Made by a program: the position numbers and the translations under genes. DNA of 64,000 nt from assembly GCA_020444545.1 (NCBI GenBank), contig JAHLKT010000008.1, positions 62,001 through 126,000 of the forward strand. Direction: 5' to 3'. The notes under the pieces were generated by a model. The model made no database searches. It saw only the letters and a program-made list of their open reading frames with translations, and was not told where the DNA came from. Source of the DNA: Desulfarculaceae bacterium (GTDB lineage Bacteria > Desulfobacterota > Desulfarculia > Desulfarculales > Desulfarculaceae). Positions 41,837-50,250 of the stretch are shown here, piece by piece (position 1 is the first letter of the stretch; the number at the start of each line of letters is the position of its first letter).

Positions 41837-42862
41837 CTATTCGGCGGGCGTTAGCGGCAGGCTGAGGCTGAAGGCCGCGCCCGAGGGATGGTTTTCGCCC
41901 ACCTCCAGGCGGCCGTGATGGGCCTCGGCGATCTTCATGACCACGGGCAGGCCCAGGCCGGTGCCGCCCTTCTTGGTGGTGAAGAAGGGGGTCAGGATGG
42001 CCTCGCGCTGCTCGGAGGGCACCCCCGGCCCCTGGTCGCTGACCGTGAGCACCACCTCGCCGTCGCGGCGCTGGGCGCTCAGGCGCACCTCCCCGCCCTG
42101 GGGCGAGGCCTGGGCCGCGTTGCCCACCAGGTTTATCAGGGCCTGCTGCAAGCGCTCGGGGTCGGCCGAAACCGCGGGCAGGCCGGCGGGCAGGTCGCTG
42201 ACCAGGCGGGCCTGGTTCTCCTCGGCCAGGGGCGCGGCCACTTCCAATATGCGCTCCACCAAAGGCCCCAGCTCCACCTGCTGTTGGTGCAGCTCCAGGG
42301 GGCGCGAGAAGTCCAGCATCTCCTTGACCATGGACTCCAGGCGGGCGGTCTGCTCCACCACCACCTCCAGCTTGTGGGCCTCGCTGCTGGCCGGGTCCAG
42401 CTTGCGCTTCACCTGGGCCGAGAAGCCGCCGATGGCCATGAGCGGGGTCTTCATGTCATGGGCCACGCTGGCCACGGCCTTGCCCACGGCGGCCAGGTTC
42501 TCCGCCCGCAGGGCCTGGCCCTGGAAGCCCTGCTCCCGGCGGCGCAACCAGCCCACCAACAAGGCCACCACCGCGAACAGGAGCATCTGGGTGCAGGCGG
42601 CGGTGATCTGGGGCGTTTCGAACTTGTGCAGCAGCAGGATGAAGGGCAGATAGAGCCCGCTGGCCGTGGCCGAGGCGACCAGCCCCAACCAGGGGCCCCA
42701 CCAGAAGCTGGTGAGGATGATGGGCAGGAAGTAGAGGTCCTGCAAATAGACGTGGGCCACCGCCTGCTCGGGGGTCAGGCGCAGGTGGAGGTAGGTGATG
42801 ACCGCCAACATGGCCACCACCACGGGCAGGCGGTATCGGGTGTAGCGGGACTGGAAATCCAT
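41837..42862 (-). CDS. Membrane sensor histidine kinase
   Basis: A 341-residue kinase with about four N-terminal membrane helices (~12-105), HisKA with phospho-His in SVAHDMKTPLMAIGGFSAQV near 135, and an HATPase domain (~215-335) with LVGNAAQASPQGG and GTGLGLPVVMKIAEAHHG. No response regulator is adjacent, so its partner lies elsewhere. It precedes no obvious target except the copper-oxidase cluster, which is upstream on the same strand. Confidence 0.88.
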   Translation of the reverse strand: MDFQSRYTRYRLPVVVAMLAVITYLHLRLTPEQAVAHVYLQDLYFLPIILTSFWWGPWLGLVASATASGLYLPFILLLHKFETPQITAACTQMLLFAVVALLVGWLRRREQGFQGQALRAENLAAVGKAVASVAHDMKTPLMAIGGFSAQVKRKLDPASSEAHKLEVVVEQTARLESMVKEMLDFSRPLELHQQQVELGPLVERILEVAAPLAEENQARLVSDLPAGLPAVSADPERLQQALINLVGNAAQASPQGGEVRLSAQRRDGEVVLTVSDQGPGVPSEQREAILTPFFTTKKGGTGLGLPVVMKIAEAHHGRLEVGENHPSGAAFSLSLPLTPAE

Positions 42863-42922
42863 GGCCTCATTATGCCCTGCTTGGGCCCAACAGACCAGAT
42901 ATAGCTTGTGCCCCGGCCTGAA

Positions 42923-43144
42923 TCAGGGCCCGGAGGGAGGCCAGGGCTCCTGGCCGCGCAAATAGGCCCGCCGCGCCCAGTGGAACAGGCCCAGGCCGAA
43001 CAGGGCCAGGATTATCCAGAAGACGATCATCAGGGGGCTGACCAGCCAGCCCAGGCCGTCGGGCGACAAGGCGGAGGCCGGGCCCGCGGCGGACTGGGAG
43101 GCGGCCGCACTCAGGGGTTGCTGCAACAGGGGCGTCAGGTGCAT
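42923..43144 (-). CDS. Small membrane protein of the copper-oxidase cluster
   Basis: A 73-residue protein with one helix (GWLVSPLMIVFWIILALFGL) that mirrors the helix of the SHOCT protein immediately upstream (GWLGGPFMIIFWILLIVAGV). It lacks the C-terminal SHOCT segment, so it looks like a truncated paralogue. Role unknown. Confidence 0.7.
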   Translation of the reverse strand: MHLTPLLQQPLSAAASQSAAGPASALSPDGLGWLVSPLMIVFWIILALFGLGLFHWARRAYLRGQEPWPPSGP

Positions 43145-43189
43145 GGCGCGTCCTTGGGGCAGGCGCGTTAGGGCACCGGGGGCTGTGGC

Positions 43190-43519
43190 TCAGGCCTCCA
43201 GCTCGCGCTTCATGGCCGCGAACTGTTCTTGGTCGATCTCGCCCTTGGCGTAGCGCTCGCGCAGGATGGCCAGAGAGCGGTCTTGGGAGGGGCCGGAAGG
43301 GGCCGCGTGGCCGTCCTTTTTGCTGGCCGCGAAGAGCCACTTGACCAGGGCCACCCCGGCCACGATGAGCAGTATCCAGAAGATGATCATGAAGGGGCCT
43401 CCCAGCCAGCCCATGCCGTACATCATGTGGCCGCCCCAGCCTCCTCCATAGCCGCCGCCCGGGCCGTACTGGGCGGCGGGGGTCAGCAGGGAATCCATGG
43501 CAGTGCTCAAAAAATTCAT
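43190..43519 (-). CDS. SHOCT-domain small membrane protein
   Basis: A 109-residue protein: Gly/Tyr/Met/His-rich N-terminal segment (GGGYGGGWGGHMMYGMGWLG) that could bind copper, one helix (~41-62), and a C-terminal SHOCT motif (LRERYAKGEIDQEQFAAMKR). Its ATG overlaps the stop of the multicopper oxidase gene by ATGA, pointing to shared function in copper handling. Confidence 0.85.
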   Translation of the reverse strand: MNFLSTAMDSLLTPAAQYGPGGGYGGGWGGHMMYGMGWLGGPFMIIFWILLIVAGVALVKWLFAASKKDGHAAPSGPSQDRSLAILRERYAKGEIDQEQFAAMKRELEA

Positions 43520-44940
43520 GCTTTCTCTCCAGCCGGGCCGTAGGCCACCACGTTGGCCATGCCCGCCTCCATGTGATAGAGGTTGTGGCAATGGTGGAAC
43601 CACTGGCCGGGATTGTCGGCCACGAACTCGATGTCCAGCCGCCGCATAGGCTCCACCACGGCGGTGTCCTTGATCAACCAGCGCCCGGGGTCCAGCCCGG
43701 GATTCACGATCCGGAAAAAGTGCCCGTGCAGATGCATGGGGTGGGGCATCATGGAGCGGTTGAAGTAGCTCAGGCGCACCTTGTCGCCGGGCTCCACCAA
43801 CAGGCGCTCGCTGTCCGGGTGGGCCCGTCCGTTGATGCTCCACCAGGACGAATGCATGCCCCCGCTCAAGATTTGGCGGTACCAGCGCCGGGGCTCGCCC
43901 GGGGGGTGGGCCACCGGACGGGCGGCGGCCAGGTCCCAATAGGTGGCCAGGCTCATCTCCCGCCGCCAGGCGGGGGGCTGGGGCTTGGGCTCGGAGCCTT
44001 CGTAAATCACCGGCACGGCCAGGCCGCTCTCGCCCAGGCCGGTGTCATGGGCCTGCAAAAGCCAGGCGCCGGGGTTGCGGGCGATGAACTCCACGTCGGC
44101 CCGTTCGCCCATGGACAAGCGGATCACGTCAAAGGCCTTGGGGGTCACCGGCTGGCCGTCCAGGGCGATCACGGTGAGCTGGTGCCCGGCCAAAGACAGA
44201 TCATAGGCCGTGGCCGAGGAGGCGTTGATCAGCCTCAGGCGCACCTTGTCGCCGCGCCGCAACTTGATGGGCTCGCTGGCCGGGTAGGCCTTGCCGTTGA
44301 CCGCGTAGGCGCCGTACCAGGGCTCGGCGGGGGGGCCGCCCCGGTTGCGGCGACCCATCATGCCCCGGCCCATCATGCCGCCGCTGGGCGGGCGGCGGCG
44401 CGGGGAGGCGGGCCCTCCCCCGTCCACCGTGGCCCAGTCGGCCAACAAGAGCACTTCCTCGCGGTCCCAGCCGCCCACCGGGCGGGCCGGGTCGATGATC
44501 AAGGCGCCGTAGAGCCCCTGGTCCAGCTGATAGCCGGAGTGGGAGTGATAAAAGAAGGTGCCAGCCGGACGGGCGGTGAATTGGTAGGTGTATCGCCCGC
44601 CCGGCGGCACGGCGGCCTGGGTCAGGCCGGGCACCCCGTCCATGGGGTTGGGCACGGGGAGGCCGTGCCAATGGATGGTCGTGGGGTGAGGTAGGCTATT
44701 TTTTAAAGTTACCCGAAGGCGTTGCCCCTCCCGCACCCTAAGGACGGGTCCCGGTGACTGGCCGTTGAAACTGAAGGCCTTGAACTCCGCTCCTTGGCCC
44801 AGGTTCACCATGCTCTCCTGGGCGCTCAGGGTCGTCTCTCGGGCGCCGTCCGCCCGCGCGCTCATTGGCCAGAGCCCGGCCGACGCCCCGGCCAGGGCGG
44901 TCAGCGAGGTCTGCAAGAAGCGGCGGCGGCTCAGTTCCAT
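43516..44940 (-). CDS. Tat-exported multicopper oxidase (CopA/CueO-like)
   Basis: A 474-residue periplasmic oxidase. Twin-arginine signal SRRRFLQTSLTALAGASAG at 4-22. Copper motifs: HWHG near 93, FFYHSHSGYQLDQGLYGALI near 125, HPMHLHGHFF near 405 and WFHHCHNLYHMEAGM near 452, giving the type 1 and trinuclear sites. A Met/Arg-rich loop (GGMMGRGMMGRRN) near 190 recalls the Met-rich cuprous-ion site of CueO. It probably oxidises Cu(I) for copper resistance. First gene of a three-gene unit with the SHOCT and 73-residue proteins. Confidence 0.92.
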   Translation of the reverse strand: MELSRRRFLQTSLTALAGASAGLWPMSARADGARETTLSAQESMVNLGQGAEFKAFSFNGQSPGPVLRVREGQRLRVTLKNSLPHPTTIHWHGLPVPNPMDGVPGLTQAAVPPGGRYTYQFTARPAGTFFYHSHSGYQLDQGLYGALIIDPARPVGGWDREEVLLLADWATVDGGGPASPRRRPPSGGMMGRGMMGRRNRGGPPAEPWYGAYAVNGKAYPASEPIKLRRGDKVRLRLINASSATAYDLSLAGHQLTVIALDGQPVTPKAFDVIRLSMGERADVEFIARNPGAWLLQAHDTGLGESGLAVPVIYEGSEPKPQPPAWRREMSLATYWDLAAARPVAHPPGEPRRWYRQILSGGMHSSWWSINGRAHPDSERLLVEPGDKVRLSYFNRSMMPHPMHLHGHFFRIVNPGLDPGRWLIKDTAVVEPMRRLDIEFVADNPGQWFHHCHNLYHMEAGMANVVAYGPAGEKA

Positions 44941-45089
44941 GAAGCGATCCTGGTCTGGAGGAACGGGTTCTTGCCCCCAATTTCTGCAGCAGCCGTGCCA
45001 GGCTACGGCCCGTGGGGAAGATACCGTTATTTGGATGTGATAACAGGATGATGCCCGGGGAGAGCGGGCAGGGCTCCGGGCGGGGGGCT

Positions 45090-45104
45090 GGGTAATTTTT
45101 ACCC
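45090..45104. promoter_or_regulatory. Small dyad upstream of the copper-oxidase genes
   Basis: GGGTAATTTTTACCC is an inverted repeat, and GGGTAA recurs at 45120-45127. A second dyad GTTAT/ATAAC lies around 45027-45045. Either could be an operator for the oxidase operon or the gene at 45137; this is inference. Confidence 0.3.
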
Positions 45105-45136
45105 GCCGTGCTTTGGAGGCGGGTAATCCTTTTTCG

Positions 45137-45319
45137 CTATCCCAGTTCGAACCTGGTCAGATCGGCCTCGGCCTGGGCCACCGCCTCCTCGGCGGCCTCC
45201 AGGCGCTCGAACTGCCAGGGCCGCACCGAATGGGCGGGCATGGCCGCCTGGGCCTGGGCCAGATCCTCGCGGGCCCGGGCCAGGCGCGCTTCCAACTCTT
45301 GCCGTTTGTCCTCGCTCAT
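45137..45319 (-). CDS. Small coiled-coil protein
   Basis: A 60-residue, highly charged Ala/Glu/Arg-rich helix (KRQELEARLARAREDLAQAQ then ERLEAAEEAVAQAEADLTRF), with GGGGAGAG before the ATG. No family is recognised. It is probably monocistronic between the oxidase cluster and the amidohydrolase gene. Confidence 0.55.
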   Translation of the reverse strand: MSEDKRQELEARLARAREDLAQAQAAMPAHSVRPWQFERLEAAEEAVAQAEADLTRFELG

Positions 45320-45377
45320 GCCTCTCCCCGTTTGCTAGTTCTATTGTGAAACCAAATGCGGGGGTCAGACAAGCCCG

Positions 45378-46538
45378 TCAGGCCAGATAAGTCTTCACCG
45401 CTTGCAGAAAAACCGCCACGCCCACGGCCAGGGCGTCCTCGTCCAGGTCGAAGCTGGAGGCGTGCAGGGGCGCGCCCTTGCCGCCCGGCCCGCAGCCCAG
45501 GCGGATCATGGCCCCGGGCACCGCGGCGGTGAAAAAGGCGAAGTCCTCCGAGCCGGTGACCGGCGAGGCCTGGTACACGTTATCGGCCCCCACCACCGTC
45601 TCGGCCATGGCCTGCATGAAGGCGGCCACCTCGGGGTCGTTGTAACAGGCCGGGAACACCTCGTTGATCGTGAGCTCGCTGGTCACCCCGAAGGCGGCGG
45701 CGTTGCCTTCCACCATCTCGCGCAAACGGCGCTGCAACAGGTCCTGGCTGGGCCGGTTCATGGCCCGGATGCAGCCGTCCAGCTCGGCGTGGTCGGGGAT
45801 CACGTTGCTGGCCGCGCCCGCGCTCAGGCGGCCCACGGTGATCACCCCCGCCTCCAGGGGGTTGAGGTTGCGCCCCACGATGGACTGCAAGCCGGCCACC
45901 AGATTGGCCGCGGCCACGATGGGGTCGATGCCTTCCTGGGGCCGCGCGCCGTGGGCTCCCCGCCCGCTGATGCGCAGCTTGAAGATGTCGTTGGAGGCGT
46001 GGCTCTGGCCGAAGGTGACGCCCACCTGGCCCGCCGGGCGGCTGGGGGTCACATGGGCCGCGATCACCCGGTCCACCTTGGGGTTGTCCAGCACCCCGCG
46101 CTCCACCATCATGCGCGCCCCTTGGCCGGTCTCCTCGGCGGGCTGGAACAACAGCTTGAGGCTGCCGCGCATGGTTTGGTTGAGGCCCGAGGCCAAGACC
46201 TCGCGGGCCACCCCCAGTAATATGGCGGTGTGGCCGTCGTGGCCGCAGGCGTGCATCAGGCCGGGACACTGGGACTTGTACTCCGCCTCGCCCTGCTCGC
46301 TTACCGGCAGGGCGTCGATGTCCGCCCGGATGGCCAGGCAGGGGCCCTCGCTGGCCCCCCGGATAAGCCCCACCGCGCCGGTCATGCCCTCCAGGCCAGA
46401 GGCCTCGGCTCCCATCTCGCTCAGCAGCTCGATGATGCGGGCGGTGGTGCGCTCTTCCTGGAGCGAGAGCTCGGGGTGCATGTGCAGCTCGCGCCGCATG
46501 GCGCTGAGCCACGAGCGGCTTTCGGCGGACAGCTCCAT
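45378..46538 (-). CDS. M20 family amidohydrolase (hippurate/N-acyl amino acid hydrolase type)
   Basis: A 386-residue di-metal hydrolase of the M20D group, which cleaves N-acyl amino acids and related amides. The metal and catalytic motifs are HACGHDGH near 98-105, FQPAEETGQGA near 130, AHVTPSRPAG near 162 and TGSEDFAFF near 345. It is the last gene of the long minus-strand block, 9 bp after the 2-hydroxyacid dehydrogenase, so it may release an acid from an amide for entry to the pathway. Confidence 0.88.
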   Translation of the reverse strand: MELSAESRSWLSAMRRELHMHPELSLQEERTTARIIELLSEMGAEASGLEGMTGAVGLIRGASEGPCLAIRADIDALPVSEQGEAEYKSQCPGLMHACGHDGHTAILLGVAREVLASGLNQTMRGSLKLLFQPAEETGQGARMMVERGVLDNPKVDRVIAAHVTPSRPAGQVGVTFGQSHASNDIFKLRISGRGAHGARPQEGIDPIVAAANLVAGLQSIVGRNLNPLEAGVITVGRLSAGAASNVIPDHAELDGCIRAMNRPSQDLLQRRLREMVEGNAAAFGVTSELTINEVFPACYNDPEVAAFMQAMAETVVGADNVYQASPVTGSEDFAFFTAAVPGAMIRLGCGPGGKGAPLHASSFDLDEDALAVGVAVFLQAVKTYLA

Positions 46539-46547
46539 GGATGCCTC

Positions 46548-47495
46548 TCAGTTCACCGGGAAGGGCGGCTCGCGCCCCTCCAAGACGGCGGCCAGGTTCT
46601 CCACCGTGGTCATGCCCGTGGCCAGCAGGGCCTCGCGGGAGTAGCCGGCCAGGTGGGGGGTGATGATCACCGAGGGCAGCTCCCGTAGCGGGGTGTCCAC
46701 GCTGGGCTCGTCCCGGAGCACGTCCAGGGCCGCGCCCGCCGGGCGGCCGTCCTTGAGCGCCCGGTACAGGGCCTGTTCGTCCACCACCCCGCCCCGCCCC
46801 AGGTTGAGCAGAAAGGCGGTGGGCTTCATCAAGGCCAGCTCGCGCTCGCCGATGAGGTTGGTGGTCTCGGGGGTGATGGGGGTCAAGAGCACCACGAAGT
46901 CGGCCCGCGCCAAGAGATCCTCCAGGCTGGTCAGCTCCACCCCCAGGGGCCCGGCGATCTCCGGGCGCTGGGTGCGGGTGGCGGCCAGGAGCTTCATGCC
47001 CAGGCCTCCGGCCAGCTTGGCCAGGGTGCGGCCGATCTTGCCCAGGCCCACGATGCCCATGGTCTTGTCGCTCACCTGGCCGCCCACCATGATGGGCCAC
47101 TCACCGGCGGCGGTGGCCCCGGCGGCGCGGGGGAGCTCGCGGGCCAGGGAGAAGCACAGGCCCAGGGCCGCCTCGGCCACGGCCAGGGCGTTGCCGCCCG
47201 GCGCGTTGCACACCCGGATGCCCCGCTGGGTGGCCGCCTCCCGGTCGATGTGGTGGAAGCCCGCCCCGTGCATGCACACCACCTTGAGGCGGGGGGCGAG
47301 GTCGTAGATGTCAGGGCCGATGGGGTCCAAGCCGGCCACGATGCCCACCACGTCGGCCAGGCGCGCGGCCGAGCAGTCGCGGCCGGTGCGTAGGCCCATG
47401 GGGTGCAGGTCCACTTCGTAGCCCCGGGCGCGCAGCCACTCCACCGGCTCGGGGGAGTAATGGCCGAAGGTGGCGGAAAAGGAAACTATCTTCAT
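46548..47495 (-). CDS. D-2-hydroxyacid dehydrogenase, NAD-dependent
   Basis: A 315-residue enzyme of the phosphoglycerate dehydrogenase family. NAD motif GIVGLGKIGRTLAKLAGGLG near 147-166, catalytic Arg in LNLGRGGVVDE near 230, Glu in LRDEPSVD near 260 and His in TPHLAGYSRE near 282. It lacks regulatory ACT domains, so a catabolic 2-hydroxyacid/2-oxoacid step is more likely than serine synthesis. It lies within the long operon, between the quinone oxidoreductase and amidohydrolase. Confidence 0.87.
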   Translation of the reverse strand: MKIVSFSATFGHYSPEPVEWLRARGYEVDLHPMGLRTGRDCSAARLADVVGIVAGLDPIGPDIYDLAPRLKVVCMHGAGFHHIDREAATQRGIRVCNAPGGNALAVAEAALGLCFSLARELPRAAGATAAGEWPIMVGGQVSDKTMGIVGLGKIGRTLAKLAGGLGMKLLAATRTQRPEIAGPLGVELTSLEDLLARADFVVLLTPITPETTNLIGERELALMKPTAFLLNLGRGGVVDEQALYRALKDGRPAGAALDVLRDEPSVDTPLRELPSVIITPHLAGYSREALLATGMTTVENLAAVLEGREPPFPVN

Positions 47496-47570
47496 GGGTG
47501 CGTCCTCTCAGTGGTGTTGCTCCCGGCCTCGCGTGCCGGGTCTGGCAAGATTATGCTGCCCGAAACGCGA

Positions 47571-48554
47571 TCAGTCCACCGTGAGGATGATTTTGCCGGT
47601 GTTGAGGTTGGCCTCCATGCGCTGGTGGGCCTCCGCCGCCTGGCCCCAGGGCATCACCGAGTCGATCACCGGCTTCAGCTCGCCCGCCTCGAAGTGGGGC
47701 AGCCAGCGCCGGCTGAAGTCTGCGATGAGCTTGGCGCGGTAGTCCAGGCTGCGGGCCCTGAGGGTGGAGCCCATTATCTTGAGGCGCTTGCCCAGGATGA
47801 GGCGCAGGTTCACCTTGTCCGCCTCGCCGCCCCCGATGAGGGCCAGCATGACCATGCGGCCCTCCCGAGCCAGGGCCTCCAGGTTGCGGCCGAAGTACGG
47901 CGCGCCGATGAAGTCCAGCAGGCCCACCGGCCCCGCGCCGCCGGTGGCCTCCTTGGCCACGGCCACGAAGTCCTGTTCCTTGTAGTTGATGCCCACCTCG
48001 GCCCCCAGGGAGCGGCAGGTGGCCAGCTTGGCCTCGCTGCTGGCGGTGACCATCACCCGCGCCCCGGCCGCGCGGGCCAGCTGGGTGGCGGCGGTGCCCA
48101 CCCCCGAGGCCCCGGCGTGGATCAACACCCACTCCTCGGCCTCCAGGCCCATGAGCCAGAACAGGGCCTGGTGGGCGGTGAGGAACACCTCGGCCATGCC
48201 GGCGGCCTGGGTGTAGTCCAGGCCCTCGGGGATGGGCATGGCCAGGCGCTCGTCCATGGCGCAGTATTCGGCGTAGGCCCCGCCGGAGACGATGCTGAAC
48301 ACGCTCTCACCCACGGTGCACAGGGAGCAGCCCGACCCCAGGGCGACCACCTCCCCGGCCAGCTCCAGGCCCATGATCTCACTCTCGCCCTTGGGCGGGG
48401 GGTAGAGCCCCTTGCGTTGCAGGGTGTCGGCCCGGTTCACCCCCACGGCCTTCACCTTGACCAGCACCTCGCGCTCGCGCAGCTCGGGCTGGGGGGCCTC
48501 GCCCAGGTGCATCTGTTCCGGCCCGCCGAACTCCTTTAACAAGATGGCTCGCAT
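47571..48554 (-). CDS. NAD(P)H:quinone oxidoreductase-like, zinc-free MDR family
   Basis: A 327-residue medium-chain dehydrogenase/reductase of the quinone oxidoreductase/PIG3 branch. GVNRADTLQRKGLYPPP near 38-54 is the family signature, and LIHAGASGVGTAATQLARAA near 145 is the NADPH fold. The zinc ligands of alcohol dehydrogenases are absent. In this operon it may reduce an enoyl or quinoid intermediate; its natural substrate is unknown. Confidence 0.85.
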   Translation of the reverse strand: MRAILLKEFGGPEQMHLGEAPQPELREREVLVKVKAVGVNRADTLQRKGLYPPPKGESEIMGLELAGEVVALGSGCSLCTVGESVFSIVSGGAYAEYCAMDERLAMPIPEGLDYTQAAGMAEVFLTAHQALFWLMGLEAEEWVLIHAGASGVGTAATQLARAAGARVMVTASSEAKLATCRSLGAEVGINYKEQDFVAVAKEATGGAGPVGLLDFIGAPYFGRNLEALAREGRMVMLALIGGGEADKVNLRLILGKRLKIMGSTLRARSLDYRAKLIADFSRRWLPHFEAGELKPVIDSVMPWGQAAEAHQRMEANLNTGKIILTVD

Positions 48555-48613
48555 GCTCTTCCTCCCCGGCCCGTTGGCCGTCGCGGTGAGTAGTCTAGGT
48601 TGCAGTCCCTATT

Positions 48614-49057
48614 CTACTCCTCCGCCACGGGCACAAACTCATAAGCCACCCGCCCGCCGGGCAGGCTGAGCGCCCGGGTGGTCACTTCGCAGCCGGGCTC
48701 CACCCCCGGCCCGAAGGAGCTGAGCCTCCCGAAGAGCTTGTAGTCGCCATAGTCGGCCACGGCGATGGCATAGGGCAGGTCTTCCTCGAAGCCCTGGGGC
48801 GCGAAGCGCAGCACGCTGTAGGTGGCCAGGGTGCCGGTGCCGCTCACCTCGAACCACTCCATGGGCCCGGCTTCGGCGCAGTCCGGGCAGCCGGCCCGGG
48901 GCGGGAAGAAATGCTTGCCGCAGCCGGGGCACTTGGTGCCGCAGACCTTGCCCTCTTCCAGGCGGTCGATGAAGTCGTTGACCTTGGTGGTGGAGGTGAA
49001 GCCCTTCCAGCCGAAACGCTCGAAGCGCACGTCCTTCTCCTTTTTAACCTTGCCCAT
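48614..49057 (-). CDS. DUF35/OB-fold zinc-ribbon protein, thiolase partner
   Basis: A 147-residue acyl-CoA-associated protein: rubredoxin-like zinc ribbon (CGTKCPGCGKHFFPPRAGCP then DC) near 37-60 followed by an OB fold (~62-140). Such proteins form complexes with SCP2-type thiolases and hold or channel the acyl-CoA. The start lies 3 bp after the thiolase stop, so it is the partner of the gene at 49061. Confidence 0.9.
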   Translation of the reverse strand: MGKVKKEKDVRFERFGWKGFTSTTKVNDFIDRLEEGKVCGTKCPGCGKHFFPPRAGCPDCAEAGPMEWFEVSGTGTLATYSVLRFAPQGFEEDLPYAIAVADYGDYKLFGRLSSFGPGVEPGCEVTTRALSLPGGRVAYEFVPVAEE

Positions 49058-49060
49058 GCC

Positions 49061-50215
49061 TCACCTCCCCATGACCAGCACGTTGGCGTAGAGGCCCACG
49101 CCGCCCACGTTGTGCACCAGGCCGATGCCGGGGTCCTTCACCTGCATGTCCCCCGCCTCGCCCCGGAGCTGCAACACGATGGTGCGCATCTGGCTGCCCC
49201 CGGTGGCTCCGATGGGATGGCCCTTGCTCAAGAGGCCGCCGTCCACGTTCACCGGGATGGAGCCGTCCAGGTAGGTCTGCTTGGAGCGGATCAGCTCCGG
49301 GCCGCCGCCGGGCTCGGCGAAGCCCAGGTTCTCGTAGGCCATCATCTCGGCGATGGTGAAGCAATCGTGCACCTCGGCCACGTCGATGTCCCCCGGGCCC
49401 ACCCCGGCCATCTTGTAGGCCGAGGCCGCCGCCTGGCGGGCCACGTCGAAGCCGCTGAACTCATCGCGCAGGGCCAGGTTCACCGGGGCCGAGGCCGAGC
49501 CCAGGCCCATCAGCCACACCGGCTTTTCGATGCCCAGCTCGCGCACCTTGGCCTCGCTGGCCAGGATCAGGGCGCTGGAGCCGTCGGCGTTGGCGCAGCA
49601 GTCCATCACCTTCAGCGGGTCGGCCACCGGGTCGGCGGCCAGGCACTGCTCCAGGTCCACCGCCTTGCGGTACACCGCCTTCTGGTTGATCTGGCCGTAG
49701 GTGGCGGCCTTGACGCGGATGAGGGCCAGGTCTTCTTCGGTGGTGCCGTAGCGGGCCATGTGCCCCCGCGCGAACATGGCGTAGTAGGCGGGCATCATGG
49801 TGCCGAAGGGGCTCTCCCACTGGATGTCCGCGCCCCGGCCCATGCGCTCCTGGGTCTCGGAGCTGGAGATTTCGCTCATCTTCTGGAAGCCCAGCACCAT
49901 CATGGTCTCGTGCAGGCCGCCGGAGATCATGCCGTAGGCCATGCGCACCCCGGTGGTGCTGGAGCAGCACAGGCTCTCCACGTAGGCGGTGGGCTGGGGG
50001 TTCAGGCCGCAGTACTCGGCGATGACCCCGGCCGGGGAGCGCTGGCGGTCGTACTCCGGGGCCGAACAGACCAGCGATCCCTGCACCTCGCCGCGCTCCA
50101 GGCCCGCGTCGTCCATGGCCTCGCGGAAGGCCTCGTAGGCCAGTTCCTTGATGGAGCCGGGATAGCCGCGCACAAAGGCCGACTGCCCCACCCCGATGAT
50201 GGCTACTCTACCCAT
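49061..50215 (-). CDS. SCP2-type thiolase / acetyl-CoA acyltransferase
   Basis: A 384-residue thiolase-fold enzyme (MGRVAIIGVGQSAFVRG). The nucleophile region is ESLCCSSTTGVRMAYGMISG near 88-107, with HDCFTIAEMM near 285 and the family motif GGLLSKGHPIGATGGSQ near 340-356. It lies next to a DUF35 protein, which is typical of non-decarboxylating thiolases or aldolases acting on branched or steroid-type acyl-CoAs. AGGAGAG precedes the ATG. Confidence 0.88.
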   Translation of the reverse strand: MGRVAIIGVGQSAFVRGYPGSIKELAYEAFREAMDDAGLERGEVQGSLVCSAPEYDRQRSPAGVIAEYCGLNPQPTAYVESLCCSSTTGVRMAYGMISGGLHETMMVLGFQKMSEISSSETQERMGRGADIQWESPFGTMMPAYYAMFARGHMARYGTTEEDLALIRVKAATYGQINQKAVYRKAVDLEQCLAADPVADPLKVMDCCANADGSSALILASEAKVRELGIEKPVWLMGLGSASAPVNLALRDEFSGFDVARQAAASAYKMAGVGPGDIDVAEVHDCFTIAEMMAYENLGFAEPGGGPELIRSKQTYLDGSIPVNVDGGLLSKGHPIGATGGSQMRTIVLQLRGEAGDMQVKDPGIGLVHNVGGVGLYANVLVMGR

Positions 50216-50250
50216 GCTGTCTCTCCTTGAGGGGCAATGCGGCGGGGCGC

